From Marinibacterium anthonyi (GTDB lineage: Bacteria; Pseudomonadota; Alphaproteobacteria; Rhodobacterales; Rhodobacteraceae), in contig CP031585.1 of the NCBI GenBank assembly GCA_003217735.2, forward strand, positions 5,163,501-5,227,500: a DNA stretch of 64,000 nt, given 5' to 3'. The position numbers and the translations under genes are program-made. The stretch's first letter is position 1. The number at the start of each line of letters is the position of its first letter. The notes beneath the pieces are model-generated. The model had not been told where the DNA came from. It did not search any database and worked only from the letters and a program-made list of their open reading frames with translations. Positions 16,669-24,765 of the stretch are shown here, in pieces.

Positions 16669-17523
16669 TCAGCGCTTGTCCGACCGGCCCGGAATCTCGG
16701 TGCGTTTGGACAGGGGTTCCCAGGTTTCGATGATCTCGATCGCCTCGTCCGCGGAATCGACGAAGCGGAACAGCTTGAGGTCCTCGTCCGAGATCGTGCC
16801 GCTGTCGGCCAGCGCCTGCCAGTTCACCACCTCTTCCCAGAAGGCCTTGCCGAACAACAGGAAAGGCACCTGTTCCATGCGGCCGGTCTGGATCAGGGTC
16901 AGCGCCTCGAACATCTCGTCCATGGTGCCGAAGCCGCCGGGAAAGACGCAGATGGCGCGGGCGCGCATCAGGAAATGCATCTTGCGGATGGCGAAATAGT
17001 GGAAATTGAAGCTGAGCTCGGGCGTGACGTAGAGGTTGGGCGCCTGTTCGTGGGGCAGCACGATGGAGAGACCGATGCTCATCCCCCCGGCCTCGTCCGC
17101 GCCGCGATTTCCGGCCTCCATCACGCCGGGGCCGCCGCCGGTGCAGATGATGTTGTCGCGCCCGCCTGCGGCGAGCGATTTCTGCGTCATGATCCGGGCG
17201 AACCTGCGCGCCTCGTCGTAGAACGACGACAATTCGGCCAGGCGCGGGGTGCGGGCCGTGTCCTTGTGTTCGGGCGCCGGAATGCGGGCGCCGCCGAACA
17301 GGACGATGGTGGAGTCGATCTGTTTCTCTTCCAGCATCATCTGGGTCTTCAGCAATTCAAGCTGAAGCCGGACCGGGCGCAGTTCCGGGCGGAAGAGGAA
17401 ATCCTGGTCGTCAAAGGCCAGGCGATAGGACGGCGAGGCCGATTGCGGCGTCAACGGCACATCCAGGGCGGTGTGCGTATCCTCGCGCGCGTCGCGCAGG
17501 CTGGAGTGGCGGTCGTCTTTCAT
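16669..17523 (-). CDS. LOG/TIGR00730-family Rossmann protein (nucleotide 5'-monophosphate phosphoribohydrolase-like)
   Basis: 284 residues. The lysine-decarboxylase-like (LOG) core carries TIVLFGGARIPAPEH, the phosphate-binding CTGGGPGVMEAGNRGADE and the signature FPGGFGTMDEMFEALT. Proteins with both motifs hydrolyse cytokinin riboside or other nucleotide monophosphates at the N-glycosidic bond, despite older 'lysine decarboxylase' labels. An N-terminal extension of about 65 residues precedes the core, as in the longer bacterial group. It starts at ATG 17523 and is divergent from the threonine-dehydratase-like gene with 75 bp between. Confidence 0.85.
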   Translation of the reverse strand: MKDDRHSSLRDAREDTHTALDVPLTPQSASPSYRLAFDDQDFLFRPELRPVRLQLELLKTQMMLEEKQIDSTIVLFGGARIPAPEHKDTARTPRLAELSSFYDEARRFARIMTQKSLAAGGRDNIICTGGGPGVMEAGNRGADEAGGMSIGLSIVLPHEQAPNLYVTPELSFNFHYFAIRKMHFLMRARAICVFPGGFGTMDEMFEALTLIQTGRMEQVPFLLFGKAFWEEVVNWQALADSGTISDEDLKLFRFVDSADEAIEIIETWEPLSKRTEIPGRSDKR

Positions 17524-17598
17524 GGCGTCGTCCCTTCTTGCGGGTGCCTTACAGAGGTATAGGTTTCGCCGGTAAAGCGCCAGTGAAGGAGAGGCCGC

Positions 17599-18525
17599 AT
17601 GGGGTGGAGAGACGAGATCGCCGCGGCAAGGGCCCGAATTTCCGGCCATGTGGTGCGGACTCCGGTTGTGGAGCTGGACCTTGACCTGCCCTGCGGTCCG
17701 GTCGCGATGAAGCTGGAACAGATGCAGCATACCGGCAGTTTCAAGGCGCGTGGCGCGTTCAACACGCTGCTGGGCGGCGATGTGCCAGACGCCGGGATCG
17801 TGGCCGCGTCGGGCGGGAATCACGGGGCGGCGGCGGCTTATGCGGCGCGGCGGCTGGGCCATGGCGCGAAGATATTCGTCCCCGAAATGGCGGGGCCCGC
17901 CAAGATCGCGCTGATCAAGGACACCGGGGCGGACCTGAGCGTGGTGGCGGGCGAATACGCCAATGCGCTGGCCGCGGCGCGCGACCACGAGGCGGCGACC
18001 GGGGCGATGCAGATCCACGCCTATGACGCGGCCCCCACCGTGGCGGGCCAGGGCACCTGCATGGCGGAATGGGAAGACCAGGGGCTGCAGGCCGACACGG
18101 TGCTGATCGCGGTGGGCGGCGGCGGGCTGATCGGCGGCGCGCTGGCCTGGCTGCAGGGTGCGCGCAAGGTCGTGGCGGTGGAACCCGCCCTGGCGCCGAC
18201 GCTGCACGCGGCGCTGGCGGCGGGCGGGCCGGTGGACGTGGAGGTTTCGGGCATCGCGGCCAACGCCCTGGGGGCGCGGCGGATCGGCGGGATCTGTTAC
18301 GGGCTGGCGTCGGAGCAGGGAATTTCTTCGGTCCTGGTGGAGGATGCGGCGATCGCGCAGGCGCAGCGGATGTTGTGGCGCCGGGCGCGGCAACTGGTCG
18401 AGCCGGCGGGGGCGACGGCGCTGGCGGCGCTGATCTCGGGGGCCTATGTGCCCGCGCCGGGCGAGCGGGTGGCGGTGCTGGTCTGTGGCGGCAATATCGC
18501 GCCGGATCCGTTTTTGGCGGGGTGA
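17599..18525 (+). CDS. PLP-dependent threonine/serine dehydratase-like enzyme
   Basis: A 308-residue fold-type II PLP enzyme. The PLP lysine is K49 in QHTGSFKARGAFN. ASGGNHGAAAAYAA and the glycine-rich phosphate loop VGGGGLIGGA are present. There is no C-terminal ACT regulatory domain, so it is a short catabolic-type or serine-racemase-like member rather than IlvA. It deaminates threonine or serine to a 2-oxoacid, or acts on a related hydroxyamino acid; the substrate is not resolved. It starts at ATG with GGAGAGG upstream. Two copies of a short extragenic repeat lie immediately downstream. Confidence 0.85.
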   Translation: MGWRDEIAAARARISGHVVRTPVVELDLDLPCGPVAMKLEQMQHTGSFKARGAFNTLLGGDVPDAGIVAASGGNHGAAAAYAARRLGHGAKIFVPEMAGPAKIALIKDTGADLSVVAGEYANALAAARDHEAATGAMQIHAYDAAPTVAGQGTCMAEWEDQGLQADTVLIAVGGGGLIGGALAWLQGARKVVAVEPALAPTLHAALAAGGPVDVEVSGIAANALGARRIGGICYGLASEQGISSVLVEDAAIAQAQRMLWRRARQLVEPAGATALAALISGAYVPAPGERVAVLVCGGNIAPDPFLAG

Positions 18526-18560
18526 TATCGCGGACGTATCGCGCCTTGCGCGATCGCCTT

Positions 18561-18594
18561 CGGCGGGGAGTATTTTTGCAAAGATGAAGGGGGG
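18561..18594 (+). repeat. short extragenic element, copy B
   Basis: A shortened, diverged form of the right half of the 66-bp element: GGGGAGTATTTTTGCAAAG followed by ATGAAGGGGG. It lies 36 bp after the threonine-dehydratase-like gene and 36 bp before another copy. Confidence 0.6.
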
Positions 18595-18630
18595 CGCGTC
18601 AGGGCCCGGCGGGGGGCGCGTTTTTCTTGG

Positions 18631-18660
18631 GGGGCAGGTATTTTTGCCAAGAAGAAGCGG
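18631..18660 (+). repeat. short extragenic element, copy C
   Basis: GGCAGGTATTTTTGCC followed by AAGAAGAAGCGG, close to the right half of the 66-bp element. It sits in the 177-bp convergent gap between the dehydratase-like gene and the membrane LuxR gene. Confidence 0.7.
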
Positions 18661-18702
18661 GGGGCGGTGCGTTTGCCCCGGTGCCGGTGCGCGAGGTGGG
18701 GG

Positions 18703-19206
18703 TTATTCGGCGGCGCGCAGGCCTTCGTCGAGGAGGTCTTCGACGAACCAGGCGGCGAACTGGGCGCGGCCGGAGACGCCGGCCTTGGCGTAGATGCGGG
18801 TGAGCTGGGCGCGGACCGTGCCCTGGGCGGCGCCGCGCAGGGCGGCGATTTCAGCGACATCGAGGCCCTTGAGCGCCAGGAAGCCCACGTCGCGTTCCGC
18901 CGGTGTCAGGCGCCAGGCGGTGAACTGGTGGTCGATGGTGCGCGCCAGGTCGCCGCGCGCGGTGGCCAGCGCGCGGTCCTGCGCGTTGAGCCGGTCGAGC
19001 GTCTGGCGCAGGTACCAGGCCGACAGGATCACGCCGCAGACCAGCGCCAGCGCCACCAGTTGTTCCAGGATGGTTTCCGCCGCGAACGGGTCGCGGCGCA
19101 GGTCCGCCAGCGCGTCCCCCAGGAAGAACAGCGCGGCGATGCTTTGCAGGACCAGGAAGACGGCCGGCACCAGCGTGGCCAGCCGGTCGCCTTTCAGGGT
19201 CTTCAT
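18703..19206 (-). CDS. membrane-anchored LuxR-type HTH regulator
   Basis: 167 residues. Two hydrophobic helices at about 8-33 and 45-66 are followed by a short linker (RQTLDRLNAQDRALATARGD) and a C-terminal LuxR/GerE helix-turn-helix (LTPAERDVGFLALKGLDVAE, then GTVRAQLTRIYAKAGVSGR). There is no receiver or ligand domain, so the DNA-binding domain seems tethered directly to the inner membrane. It overlaps the cytochrome b gene by 4 bp and is last in the PepSY-cytochrome b-regulator operon. It may sense membrane or redox state through its partner, but that is inference. Confidence 0.78.
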   Translation of the reverse strand: MKTLKGDRLATLVPAVFLVLQSIAALFFLGDALADLRRDPFAAETILEQLVALALVCGVILSAWYLRQTLDRLNAQDRALATARGDLARTIDHQFTAWRLTPAERDVGFLALKGLDVAEIAALRGAAQGTVRAQLTRIYAKAGVSGRAQFAAWFVEDLLDEGLRAAE

Positions 19207-19922
19207 CGCGACCGGCTCCGGGCTGGTTTCGGGCCGGATTTGGGGCCGGATTTGGGGTCGGGTTTGGGGCCAGGTTTGGGGCCGGGTTTGGGGCCGGGTT
19301 TGGGGCCGATCATCGGACGCACCAGGCTGCGTTTGAGCAGCCGGCTTTCCACCGCGACACCGCCCACGTGCAGGATCGCGAGGAGGAGGATCAGGTTGGC
19401 GGCCACGTCGTGGATCTCCTGAACGAAGTCGGATTTCTCGGCGCCATCATGGTCGCCGTCCCCGTCCCGCACAAGGACGGACCAGTCGCCTGCGGCAACG
19501 GCGGCCTTTTCCTCGGCTATTGCGATGGGCGTCTTGCCCTGGGTCATCACCAGCCCGGTCAGAACGACCACCACCAGCAGCGCCCAGAGCGTGTAGACCA
19601 TCATCGCCCCGGCGGGGGTGTGCGACGGGTATTCCCGGCCCCTCCCCCGGGCCACGTCGGCCAGGTGCGACAGGGTCGCGCGGGGATCCGGCGGGAAGGC
19701 GGAAAACCGGGCCGCGCGCGGGCCGACCAGGCCCCAGACGAAACGCAGGATCAGCACCGCCATCAGCGCCCAGCCGACCCAGACGTGGACGACGCCGCCC
19801 GGCTTGACGATGACGTCGTTGACCAGAACGGCCAGGACCACGGCCCAGTGGGTCAGCCGCACCACCGGGTCCCAGGGGTCGGGCGGCGCGATCGCGCCGC
19901 CGTCGTTCGGTGCGGGGACCAT
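19203..19922 (-). CDS. di-haem cytochrome b561-like membrane protein with Gly-Pro-Lys tail
   Basis: 239 residues with about four membrane helices. Candidate haem-binding histidines occur in [24 protein letters not shown] and [20 protein letters not shown], the arrangement of the PF01292 cytochrome b family that passes electrons across the membrane. The C-terminus ends in an unusual run of seven or so G-P-K-(P/S) units encoded by near-identical DNA repeats. One base separates it from the PepSY gene upstream, and it overlaps the LuxR gene downstream. It could be part of a small ferric or thiol reductase module. Confidence 0.85.
   Translation of the reverse strand: MVPAPNDGGAIAPPDPWDPVVRLTHWAVVLAVLVNDVIVKPGGVVHVWVGWALMAVLILRFVWGLVGPRAARFSAFPPDPRATLSHLADVARGRGREYPSHTPAGAMMVYTLWALLVVVVLTGLVMTQGKTPIAIAEEKAAVAAGDWSVLVRDGDGDHDGAEKSDFVQEIHDVAANLILLLAILHVGGVAVESRLLKRSLVRPMIGPKPGPKPGPKPGPKPDPKSGPKSGPKPARSRSR
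19231..19311 (-). repeat. in-frame 12-bp tandem repeat encoding Gly-Pro-Lys-Pro
   Basis: About seven imperfect 12-bp units, on the + strand variants of GGTTTGGGGCCG, code the GPKP tail of the cytochrome b protein. Such repeats can change unit number by slippage without breaking the frame, since 12 bp is a multiple of three. Confidence 0.85.
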
Positions 19923-19923
19923 G

Positions 19924-20181
19924 TCAGTCCTCGTCCTTGATCTTGGTGACCGCGCCGGTCTTGGGATCGATGTAGACTTCCCAGCGGGCCTTGGCCTCGT
20001 CCAGGCACTTGGCTTCGATCATGCCGCCTTCGGCTTCGAATTCCTGGACGGCACAGCCCGCGGCTTCCAGCGCGGCGGTGGCTTCGGTCGGGTTGGTGCC
20101 GACGATATCGCCGACCTTGGGCATGGCGAAAGCGGCCAGGGGAAGCGCGGTGAGGGCGAGCGCGAGGGTGATGGGCTTCAT
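19924..20181 (-). CDS. small secreted PepSY-domain protein
   Basis: 85 residues with a Sec signal peptide ([19 protein letters not shown], cleavage after AFA). The mature part has the PepSY pattern [15 protein letters not shown], then [14 protein letters not shown], then [17 protein letters not shown]. Two cysteines (in AAGCAVQE and AKCLDE) could form a disulfide. PepSY proteins are often encoded with cytochrome b561-like reductases, as here, where the cytochrome gene starts one base after this stop codon. The periplasmic role is unknown; a partner or folding inhibitor function is possible. Confidence 0.85.
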   Translation of the reverse strand: MKPITLALALTALPLAAFAMPKVGDIVGTNPTEATAALEAAGCAVQEFEAEGGMIEAKCLDEAKARWEVYIDPKTGAVTKIKDED

Positions 20182-20249
20182 CGGATGTCTCCTGTGCGAT
20201 GGTCCCGCCGGTTGCGGGATGGTCCCGACCTGCCCTGCCGCGGCGCGCC

Positions 20250-20297
20250 TTTCGATGGGCGGATCGCTGATTTTTTCGATGGGCGGATCGCTGATTT
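20250..20297. repeat. 24-bp perfect tandem duplication
   Basis: The 24-bp unit starting TTTCGATGGGCGGATC and ending GCTGATTT occurs twice back to back at 20250-20273 and 20274-20297. It lies in the 243-bp gap between the divergent PepSY and dapD genes, so it could affect the spacing of promoter elements for either side. Confidence 0.9.
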
Positions 20298-20424
20298 CGG
20301 CCCGCGTAAGCGCGTGCTGACGGGGCATGGCCCTTGGGGGCCAGGCCGCTGGCGTTTCGCGTTGTCTGATGCCCCGGCCCCCGCTATGACCGGGCGGAAC
20401 CGTGACCATCTGGGGGAAGCCTTC

Positions 20425-21252
20425 ATGTCCTACGCCAAGCTCGAAGCCGCCATCGAAGCCGCCTGGGCGGCCCGCGACACCATCACGCCGACATCCACCG
20501 GCGAACATCGCACCGCGATCGAAACGACGCTGGACGCGCTGGACAGCGGCGCGCTGCGCGTCGCCGAAAAGCAGGACGACGGCACCTGGCATGTGAACCA
20601 GTGGGCCAAGAAGGCCGTGCTGCTGGGCTTTCGGGTCAAGGACATGGAGATGCAGTCGGGTGGCCCGCAGGGCGGCGGCTGGTGGGACAAGGTCGACAGC
20701 AAGTTCAAGGGCTGGGACGACGCCAGGTGGAAGGACGCGGGCTTTCGCGCCGTGCCCAACTGCGTGGTGCGCCGGTCCGCCTATATCGCGCCGGGCGTGG
20801 TGCTGATGCCGTCCTTCGTGAACCTGGGCGCCTACGTGGACAGCGGCACCATGGTCGACACCTGGGCCACCGTCGGATCCTGCGCGCAGATCGGCAAGGG
20901 CGTGCACCTGTCGGGCGGCGTGGGCATCGGCGGCGTGCTGGAACCGCTGCAGGCCGGCCCGGTGATCATCGAGGACAACTGCTTTATCGGCGCCCGGTCC
21001 GAGGTGGTCGAGGGCGTGATCGTCCGCGAGGGCGCGGTGCTGGGCATGGGCGTCTTCCTGGGCCAGTCGACCAAGATCGTCGATCGGGAAACCGGCGAAG
21101 TCATGTATGGCGAAGTGCCGCCCTATTCGGTGGTCGTGGCGGGCACCATGCCGTCCAAGAACGGCGTGAACCTGTATTGCGCGGTCATCGTGAAACGGGT
21201 GGACGAAAAGACCCGGTCCAAGACCGCCATCAACGAGCTGTTGCGCGACTGA
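20425..21252 (+). CDS. dapD: 2,3,4,5-tetrahydropyridine-2,6-dicarboxylate N-succinyltransferase
   Basis: A 275-residue left-handed beta-helix acyltransferase of the lysine/diaminopimelate pathway. It transfers succinyl from CoA to tetrahydrodipicolinate. Hexapeptide repeats run through the middle ([56 protein letters not shown]). The family end [20 protein letters not shown] is present and the length is typical. The start at 20425 gives the usual [15 protein letters not shown]-terminus; GGGGGAAG lies upstream. An intrinsic terminator follows. The next pathway enzyme, dapE, is encoded 3.5 kb downstream. Confidence 0.96.
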   Translation: MSYAKLEAAIEAAWAARDTITPTSTGEHRTAIETTLDALDSGALRVAEKQDDGTWHVNQWAKKAVLLGFRVKDMEMQSGGPQGGGWWDKVDSKFKGWDDARWKDAGFRAVPNCVVRRSAYIAPGVVLMPSFVNLGAYVDSGTMVDTWATVGSCAQIGKGVHLSGGVGIGGVLEPLQAGPVIIEDNCFIGARSEVVEGVIVREGAVLGMGVFLGQSTKIVDRETGEVMYGEVPPYSVVVAGTMPSKNGVNLYCAVIVKRVDEKTRSKTAINELLRD

Positions 21253-21277
21253 GACATTGTCTTTTATCTGAGACACA

Positions 21278-21307
21278 GCCGGTCGCCCTGGGGCGGCCGG
21301 TTTTTTC
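21278..21307 (+). terminator. intrinsic terminator after dapD
   Basis: A GC-rich hairpin (CCGGTCGCCC paired with GGGCGGCCGG, one G-T pair) directly followed by six T residues, 26 bp after the dapD stop codon. Confidence 0.88.
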
Positions 21308-21310
21308 GTT

Positions 21311-21565
21311 TCAGAACAGCCCGCGATACAGGGTTTCGCGGGCCAGACGCCGCGCTTCGGCCCGGTCGAGGCAGGCAATCGCGCGTGCCTCGTCCCCGCC
21401 GGTTTCGGCCAGCGCCCTGACCCAGACCCGCCGGATCGACCGCGCCGACCAGGGCAGCGCGGCCTGCGTCGCCCATAGACGCAGCCTTGGCGGCAGGCGG
21501 TCGTGTTCGCGCATCGGGTCGACGGCGCGGCGGCGCAACCGGACGGCGGCGATGTTGCGTTTCAT
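21311..21565 (-). CDS. DUF6525-like small protein
   Basis: 84 residues, strongly basic with many Arg and Trp ([64 protein letters not shown]). The pattern matches a small family seen in Rhodobacteraceae and annotated as DUF6525; the function is unknown. Its start overlaps the end of the CobW gene by 4 bp, so it is probably co-translated with it and falls under the same Zur-like control. Confidence 0.7.
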   Translation of the reverse strand: MKRNIAAVRLRRRAVDPMREHDRLPPRLRLWATQAALPWSARSIRRVWVRALAETGGDEARAIACLDRAEARRLARETLYRGLF

Positions 21566-22755
21566 CCCTGGCGCCAGCGCGGAAAGGGATCGTCCAGGTC
21601 CGCCGCCGGATCCATCCTGCCCTCTGCCCCCCACAGCGCGCCGTCCAGCGCCTCGGTGATCGCCGCCCGGTCCATGCCGGTTCCGATGAACACGATCTCT
21701 TGCCGCCGGTCCCCGAAAACCGTGTGCCAGCCGGCCATGATCTGATCGCGCGCACCGGGGTACGAAGGCCAGCGCGGCTCGGGCACGGCGGCCCACCAGG
21801 TGCCCAGCGGGCGAACCGAACTCAGCGCACCGGCCATGGAAAATTCCGCCGCCCAGTCGGGACGTGTCGCAATCCAGAAATGCCCCTTGGCACGGATCAC
21901 GCCGGGCAGGTCGCCGTTCAGCACATCGTGGATCGCCCGCGGGGCAAAGGGCCGCCGCGCCCGGTAGACAAAGGACGACACGCCGTATTCCTCGGTCTCC
22001 GGGACATGATCGGCAAAGCCGTACAGTTCCTTGGCCCACAGGGGGTGTTCATGGGCGCGGTCGAAATCGAAGGCCCCGGTGTCCAGGATCATGCCCGGCG
22101 CCACATCGCCGTGATCGGTGACGATGACCGTGGCGTCGGGGTTCAGCGCCGCGATGATCCTGCGCGCGGCGGCCACCCGGTCGGGCCCGGCGGTCGTGGC
22201 CTTGTTCAGCACAACCACATCGGCGAATTCGATCTGGTCCACCAGCAGATCGACGATGCGTCTTTCGTCCCCGTCTCCGGCCTGTTCCCCGCGATCGGCA
22301 AGGAAATCGTGGCTGGAATAATCCGCCAGCAGGTTCATCGCGTCGACCACCGTAACCATCGTGTCCAACCGCGCCACGTCCGCCAGCGACCGCCCCTGAT
22401 CGTCGCGAAAGGCAAAACTGGCGGCAACGGGCAGCGGTTCGGCGATGCCGGTGCTTTCGATCAGCAGGTAATCGTACCGCCCCGCGTCGGCCAGGCGGCG
22501 CACCTCGGTCAGAAGGTCTTCGCGCAGGGTGCAGCAGATGCAGCCGTTGGTCATCTCGACCAGCGCCTCGTCGGTACGCGACAATGCGGCCCCGCCCCGG
22601 CGGACCAGGTCGGCGTCGATGTTCACCTCGGACATGTCGTTGACGATCACCGCCACCCGGCGACCGTCACGGTTGTTCAGAAGGCGGTTCAGCAGCGTCG
22701 TCTTTCCGGCCCCAAGAAAGCCGGACAGGACGGTAACGGGAAGGGGGGCGGGCAT
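21562..22755 (-). CDS. CobW/COG0523-family GTPase, probable zinc metallochaperone
   Basis: A 397-residue G3E-family GTPase. Walker A is [16 protein letters not shown] (about 11-26), the metal-binding CxCC is in [11 protein letters not shown] (71-75), and [10 protein letters not shown] gives the NKxD-like guanine motif. A CobW C-terminal domain follows (about 270-390). Members of this family insert or deliver metals. A palindrome closely matching a Zur box overlaps the likely promoter, which points to a zinc-starvation role (ZagA/ZigA-like) rather than cobalamin synthesis; no cob genes are nearby. The DUF6525 gene is coupled downstream. Confidence 0.87.
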   Translation of the reverse strand: MPAPLPVTVLSGFLGAGKTTLLNRLLNNRDGRRVAVIVNDMSEVNIDADLVRRGGAALSRTDEALVEMTNGCICCTLREDLLTEVRRLADAGRYDYLLIESTGIAEPLPVAASFAFRDDQGRSLADVARLDTMVTVVDAMNLLADYSSHDFLADRGEQAGDGDERRIVDLLVDQIEFADVVVLNKATTAGPDRVAAARRIIAALNPDATVIVTDHGDVAPGMILDTGAFDFDRAHEHPLWAKELYGFADHVPETEEYGVSSFVYRARRPFAPRAIHDVLNGDLPGVIRAKGHFWIATRPDWAAEFSMAGALSSVRPLGTWWAAVPEPRWPSYPGARDQIMAGWHTVFGDRRQEIVFIGTGMDRAAITEALDGALWGAEGRMDPAADLDDPFPRWRQG

Positions 22756-22783
22756 GAAATCTCCTTGGGGTCGCGATCCAAGG

Positions 22784-22804
22784 TAATGTTATAATATAAC
22801 TAAC
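22784..22804. promoter_or_regulatory. Zur-box-like palindrome upstream of the CobW-family gene
   Basis: The 13-bp perfect palindrome GTTATAATATAAC at 22788-22800, in the context TAATGTTATAATATAACTAAC, agrees with the central part of known Zur operators (ATGTTATAATATAAC-like). It lies 33 bp upstream of the CobW start codon. It could also influence the divergent gene at 22869. Confidence 0.65.
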
Positions 22805-22868
22805 CTAAGCCGTCAACACACGCGACCGCCGCTTGACAAACGCCCCGCCGCCGCCAAGAAGTCGGCCC

Positions 22869-23240
22869 ATGACACAGAAAGACGGCAAGCGATCGCAGCA
22901 GGTCTATACCCTGCTTGTCCAGCTCGGGCGCAAGGAAGGCGACGGGCTGCCCTCCGGTGCGACGGGGGCGGCGCTGATGTGCTATGCCTCTGGCGTGGAC
23001 GAGGCCGAAGCCGTGCGCGAAACCGTCGCGATCCTGAAACAGGCCGACACCGCGCCGCTGGACGTGACCGGCTACGGCACCCTGGAAGAGCGCGAGGAAC
23101 AGGGCCACGAGATCGACGACGAGGAACGCGGCCTGATGGCCCGCGCGCTGGAAGAAAACAGCGTGATCATCGCCCAGATGACGCCGTTCTTCGACAACGA
23201 ACAGCTGGACGCGCCCGGCGGCTCGACGACGCAACACTGA
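22869..23240 (+). CDS. hypothetical protein
   Basis: A 123-residue acidic, soluble protein beginning MTQKDGKRSQQVYTLLVQLG. The middle is helical (SGVDEAEAVRETVAILKQAD) and the C-terminus is disordered-looking. No motif is recognised. The start is placed at ATG 22869; a TTG-initiated extension 12 codons upstream coincides with a TTGACA that looks like a promoter -35 box instead. It is divergent from the Zur-boxed CobW gene by 113 bp. It could belong to the same regulon, but nothing in the protein suggests metal binding. Confidence 0.65.
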   Translation: MTQKDGKRSQQVYTLLVQLGRKEGDGLPSGATGAALMCYASGVDEAEAVRETVAILKQADTAPLDVTGYGTLEEREEQGHEIDDEERGLMARALEENSVIIAQMTPFFDNEQLDAPGGSTTQH

Positions 23241-23273
23241 CCTGCTGCTTCTTTCTCTTTGAAAATACCCCGG
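23241..23273 (-). repeat. short extragenic element, copy D
   Basis: Reverse-oriented short form. Read on the minus strand it is CCGGGGTATTTTCAAAGAG followed by AAAGAAGCAGCAGG. It begins right after the stop codon of the hypothetical gene in a convergent gap. Confidence 0.7.
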
Positions 23274-23307
23274 CGCAGCACCTGCCCCGGGGCATGACCT
23301 GACCGCT

Positions 23308-24408
23308 TCAGGCGGCGCGCGTCTCGGCCAGCACCACCGCCTCGAAGGGCGGCAACACGCGATGCACGGGCCGGGCATGTTCCGGCAGCCGCGACCGGTC
23401 GCAGCCCGCCAGCAGGCTTGACGCCAGCCGCTCGCCATTGCGCCGGATCCGGCCGATATACAGGCTTTCCACCGCTGTTCCCGCCGCCATCAACGCCTCG
23501 TTCCCCGGCAGCAGAAGCTGCACGTAACGCACCAGCGGCATGGTCCTCGCGCGCGGCAGCGCCGCGGCGGACCGGACGCCGACCAGGTGCGCGGCGGGCA
23601 CCAGCACCGCTTCGGTGCCGAACATGTATTCCACCACCGATCCCCGCAGCACCACCCGCTGAAAGGCGGCCACGTCGATATCGCGCTCCAGGTCGAAATA
23701 GGGCGCCTTCAGCGTCAGCGTCCGGAACGATCCGGCCGCCGGCACCACCCGTTCGACCCGTTGCAGCACCGGCACGTCCTGCCCGTTGGCCGTGCGCACC
23801 AGGTCGCCGCGCCTCAGCTTGCCCGCCGCCATATGGCCCTTGGGCGTCGCCAGCGGCGTATCGGCGGTCAGGGACGGCATCGGTCCCACCGGTTCCACCC
23901 CGGTCGAGGCCGCCACGAACAGCACCTCGGGCGCGATGTTCGCCAGCCCGGCACCGCCGGCAATCGCCCGGATGTCGGCCACCGGCAGCGGCCTGGGCCG
24001 GCGCACCTGCACGGTCTGCACCACGTTGTCCTCGGGCCGCTCCAGCGCCAGCTGGCCCCAGCCCGCCACCGCATCCCAGCTGTAGGTCACGCGCAGGATG
24101 TCGGTCCGCCCGGTCTCGGCGGCGTTGATCGATCCGTGCAGCATCTCTCCGTCCTGATCCAGGACAAAGACCAGCCCGCCGCCCGGCAGCGCCTGCAGCG
24201 ACAGATGCAGCGGGATGCGCCCGCCACGGTCATAGGCGATCAGCGCCTTGGGCCCGTTGATCGGCGGCAGGCGGGTTTCGATCAACAGCGACCCGCGCGG
24301 CATCACCGCATCGGGTCCCGCGGCCACAAGCGCCCGGGCGTTGGGCCCGGCGCCGATGCCTTCGGGTTTGAACAGGGACCCGGTCGGGTCGGTCAGGGCG
24401 ATCCACAT
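23308..24408 (-). CDS. Hint-domain protein with Ser in place of the catalytic Cys
   Basis: 366 residues. The N-terminal part (1-165) is beta-rich and LamG-like (ITRLPPINGPKAL-type strands, FVLDQDGEMLHGSI). A Hint (hedgehog/intein) module follows: SLTADTPLATPKGHMAAGKL and RRGDLVRTANGQDVPVLQRV, ending FGTEAVLVPAAHL and SLYIGR. In the roseobacter-type Hint family the module usually opens with CFTxGT; here the aligned first residue is S179. Serine can replace cysteine in some inteins, so activity is not excluded. The C-terminal about 70 residues resemble the tail of that family. The cellular role is unknown; no signal peptide is visible. Confidence 0.75.
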   Translation of the reverse strand: MWIALTDPTGSLFKPEGIGAGPNARALVAAGPDAVMPRGSLLIETRLPPINGPKALIAYDRGGRIPLHLSLQALPGGGLVFVLDQDGEMLHGSINAAETGRTDILRVTYSWDAVAGWGQLALERPEDNVVQTVQVRRPRPLPVADIRAIAGGAGLANIAPEVLFVAASTGVEPVGPMPSLTADTPLATPKGHMAAGKLRRGDLVRTANGQDVPVLQRVERVVPAAGSFRTLTLKAPYFDLERDIDVAAFQRVVLRGSVVEYMFGTEAVLVPAAHLVGVRSAAALPRARTMPLVRYVQLLLPGNEALMAAGTAVESLYIGRIRRNGERLASSLLAGCDRSRLPEHARPVHRVLPPFEAVVLAETRAA

Positions 24409-24765
24409 CGCGTCACACCCCCGATGCCGGGGCGCAAAGCCCGGTTGAAATCCGGTTGTCGAAGTCCAGCTGGAATGCCGCGACCATGATCTGCCTCATC
24501 GTTTCTGCATGGCAGGACAGCCCACCCCGCAGGATGCGCAAAGCCGCGACGGCGCCGGCACGGCACCTGTTCGAAATGTCTCTGAGGGCTCTGCTCGATT
24601 CCGGCCCCGGATGGACCCCTGCCACGGGATCGTCTTTTTATGTGGATAAAAATAGCACAGAATTTTCCCGAACAGGTCAGGAAAATGCGCCCCGGCCCTT
24701 GGCACTGCGGTATTTCCGTCACAAAACGCGGCAAATCCGCCCCGTTGCGCCTGACAGGAGGCCCC
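24409..24765. other. 357-bp gap between the Hint-domain gene and dapE
   Basis: The right part (about 24640-24720) is markedly AT-richer than its surroundings and probably holds the dapE promoter. On the minus strand a 70-codon open frame (24413-24625) stops four bases before the Hint gene start and could be a coupled leader (for example from the ATG at 24499: MRQIMVAAFQLDFDNRIST). It lacks a convincing Shine-Dalgarno sequence, so it is not called as a gene. Confidence 0.5.

Noticed and set aside
16669-18393. Extension of the LOG-family gene upstream on the minus strand to a 574-codon frame
   Set aside because: The added part is antisense to the threonine-dehydratase-like gene and not protein-like. 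ATG 17523 gives a normal family length.
22833-22868. TTG-initiated N-terminal extension of the hypothetical gene at 22869
   Set aside because: The TTG is part of a TTGACA promoter-like box and the extension (PPPPRSRP) looks non-coding.
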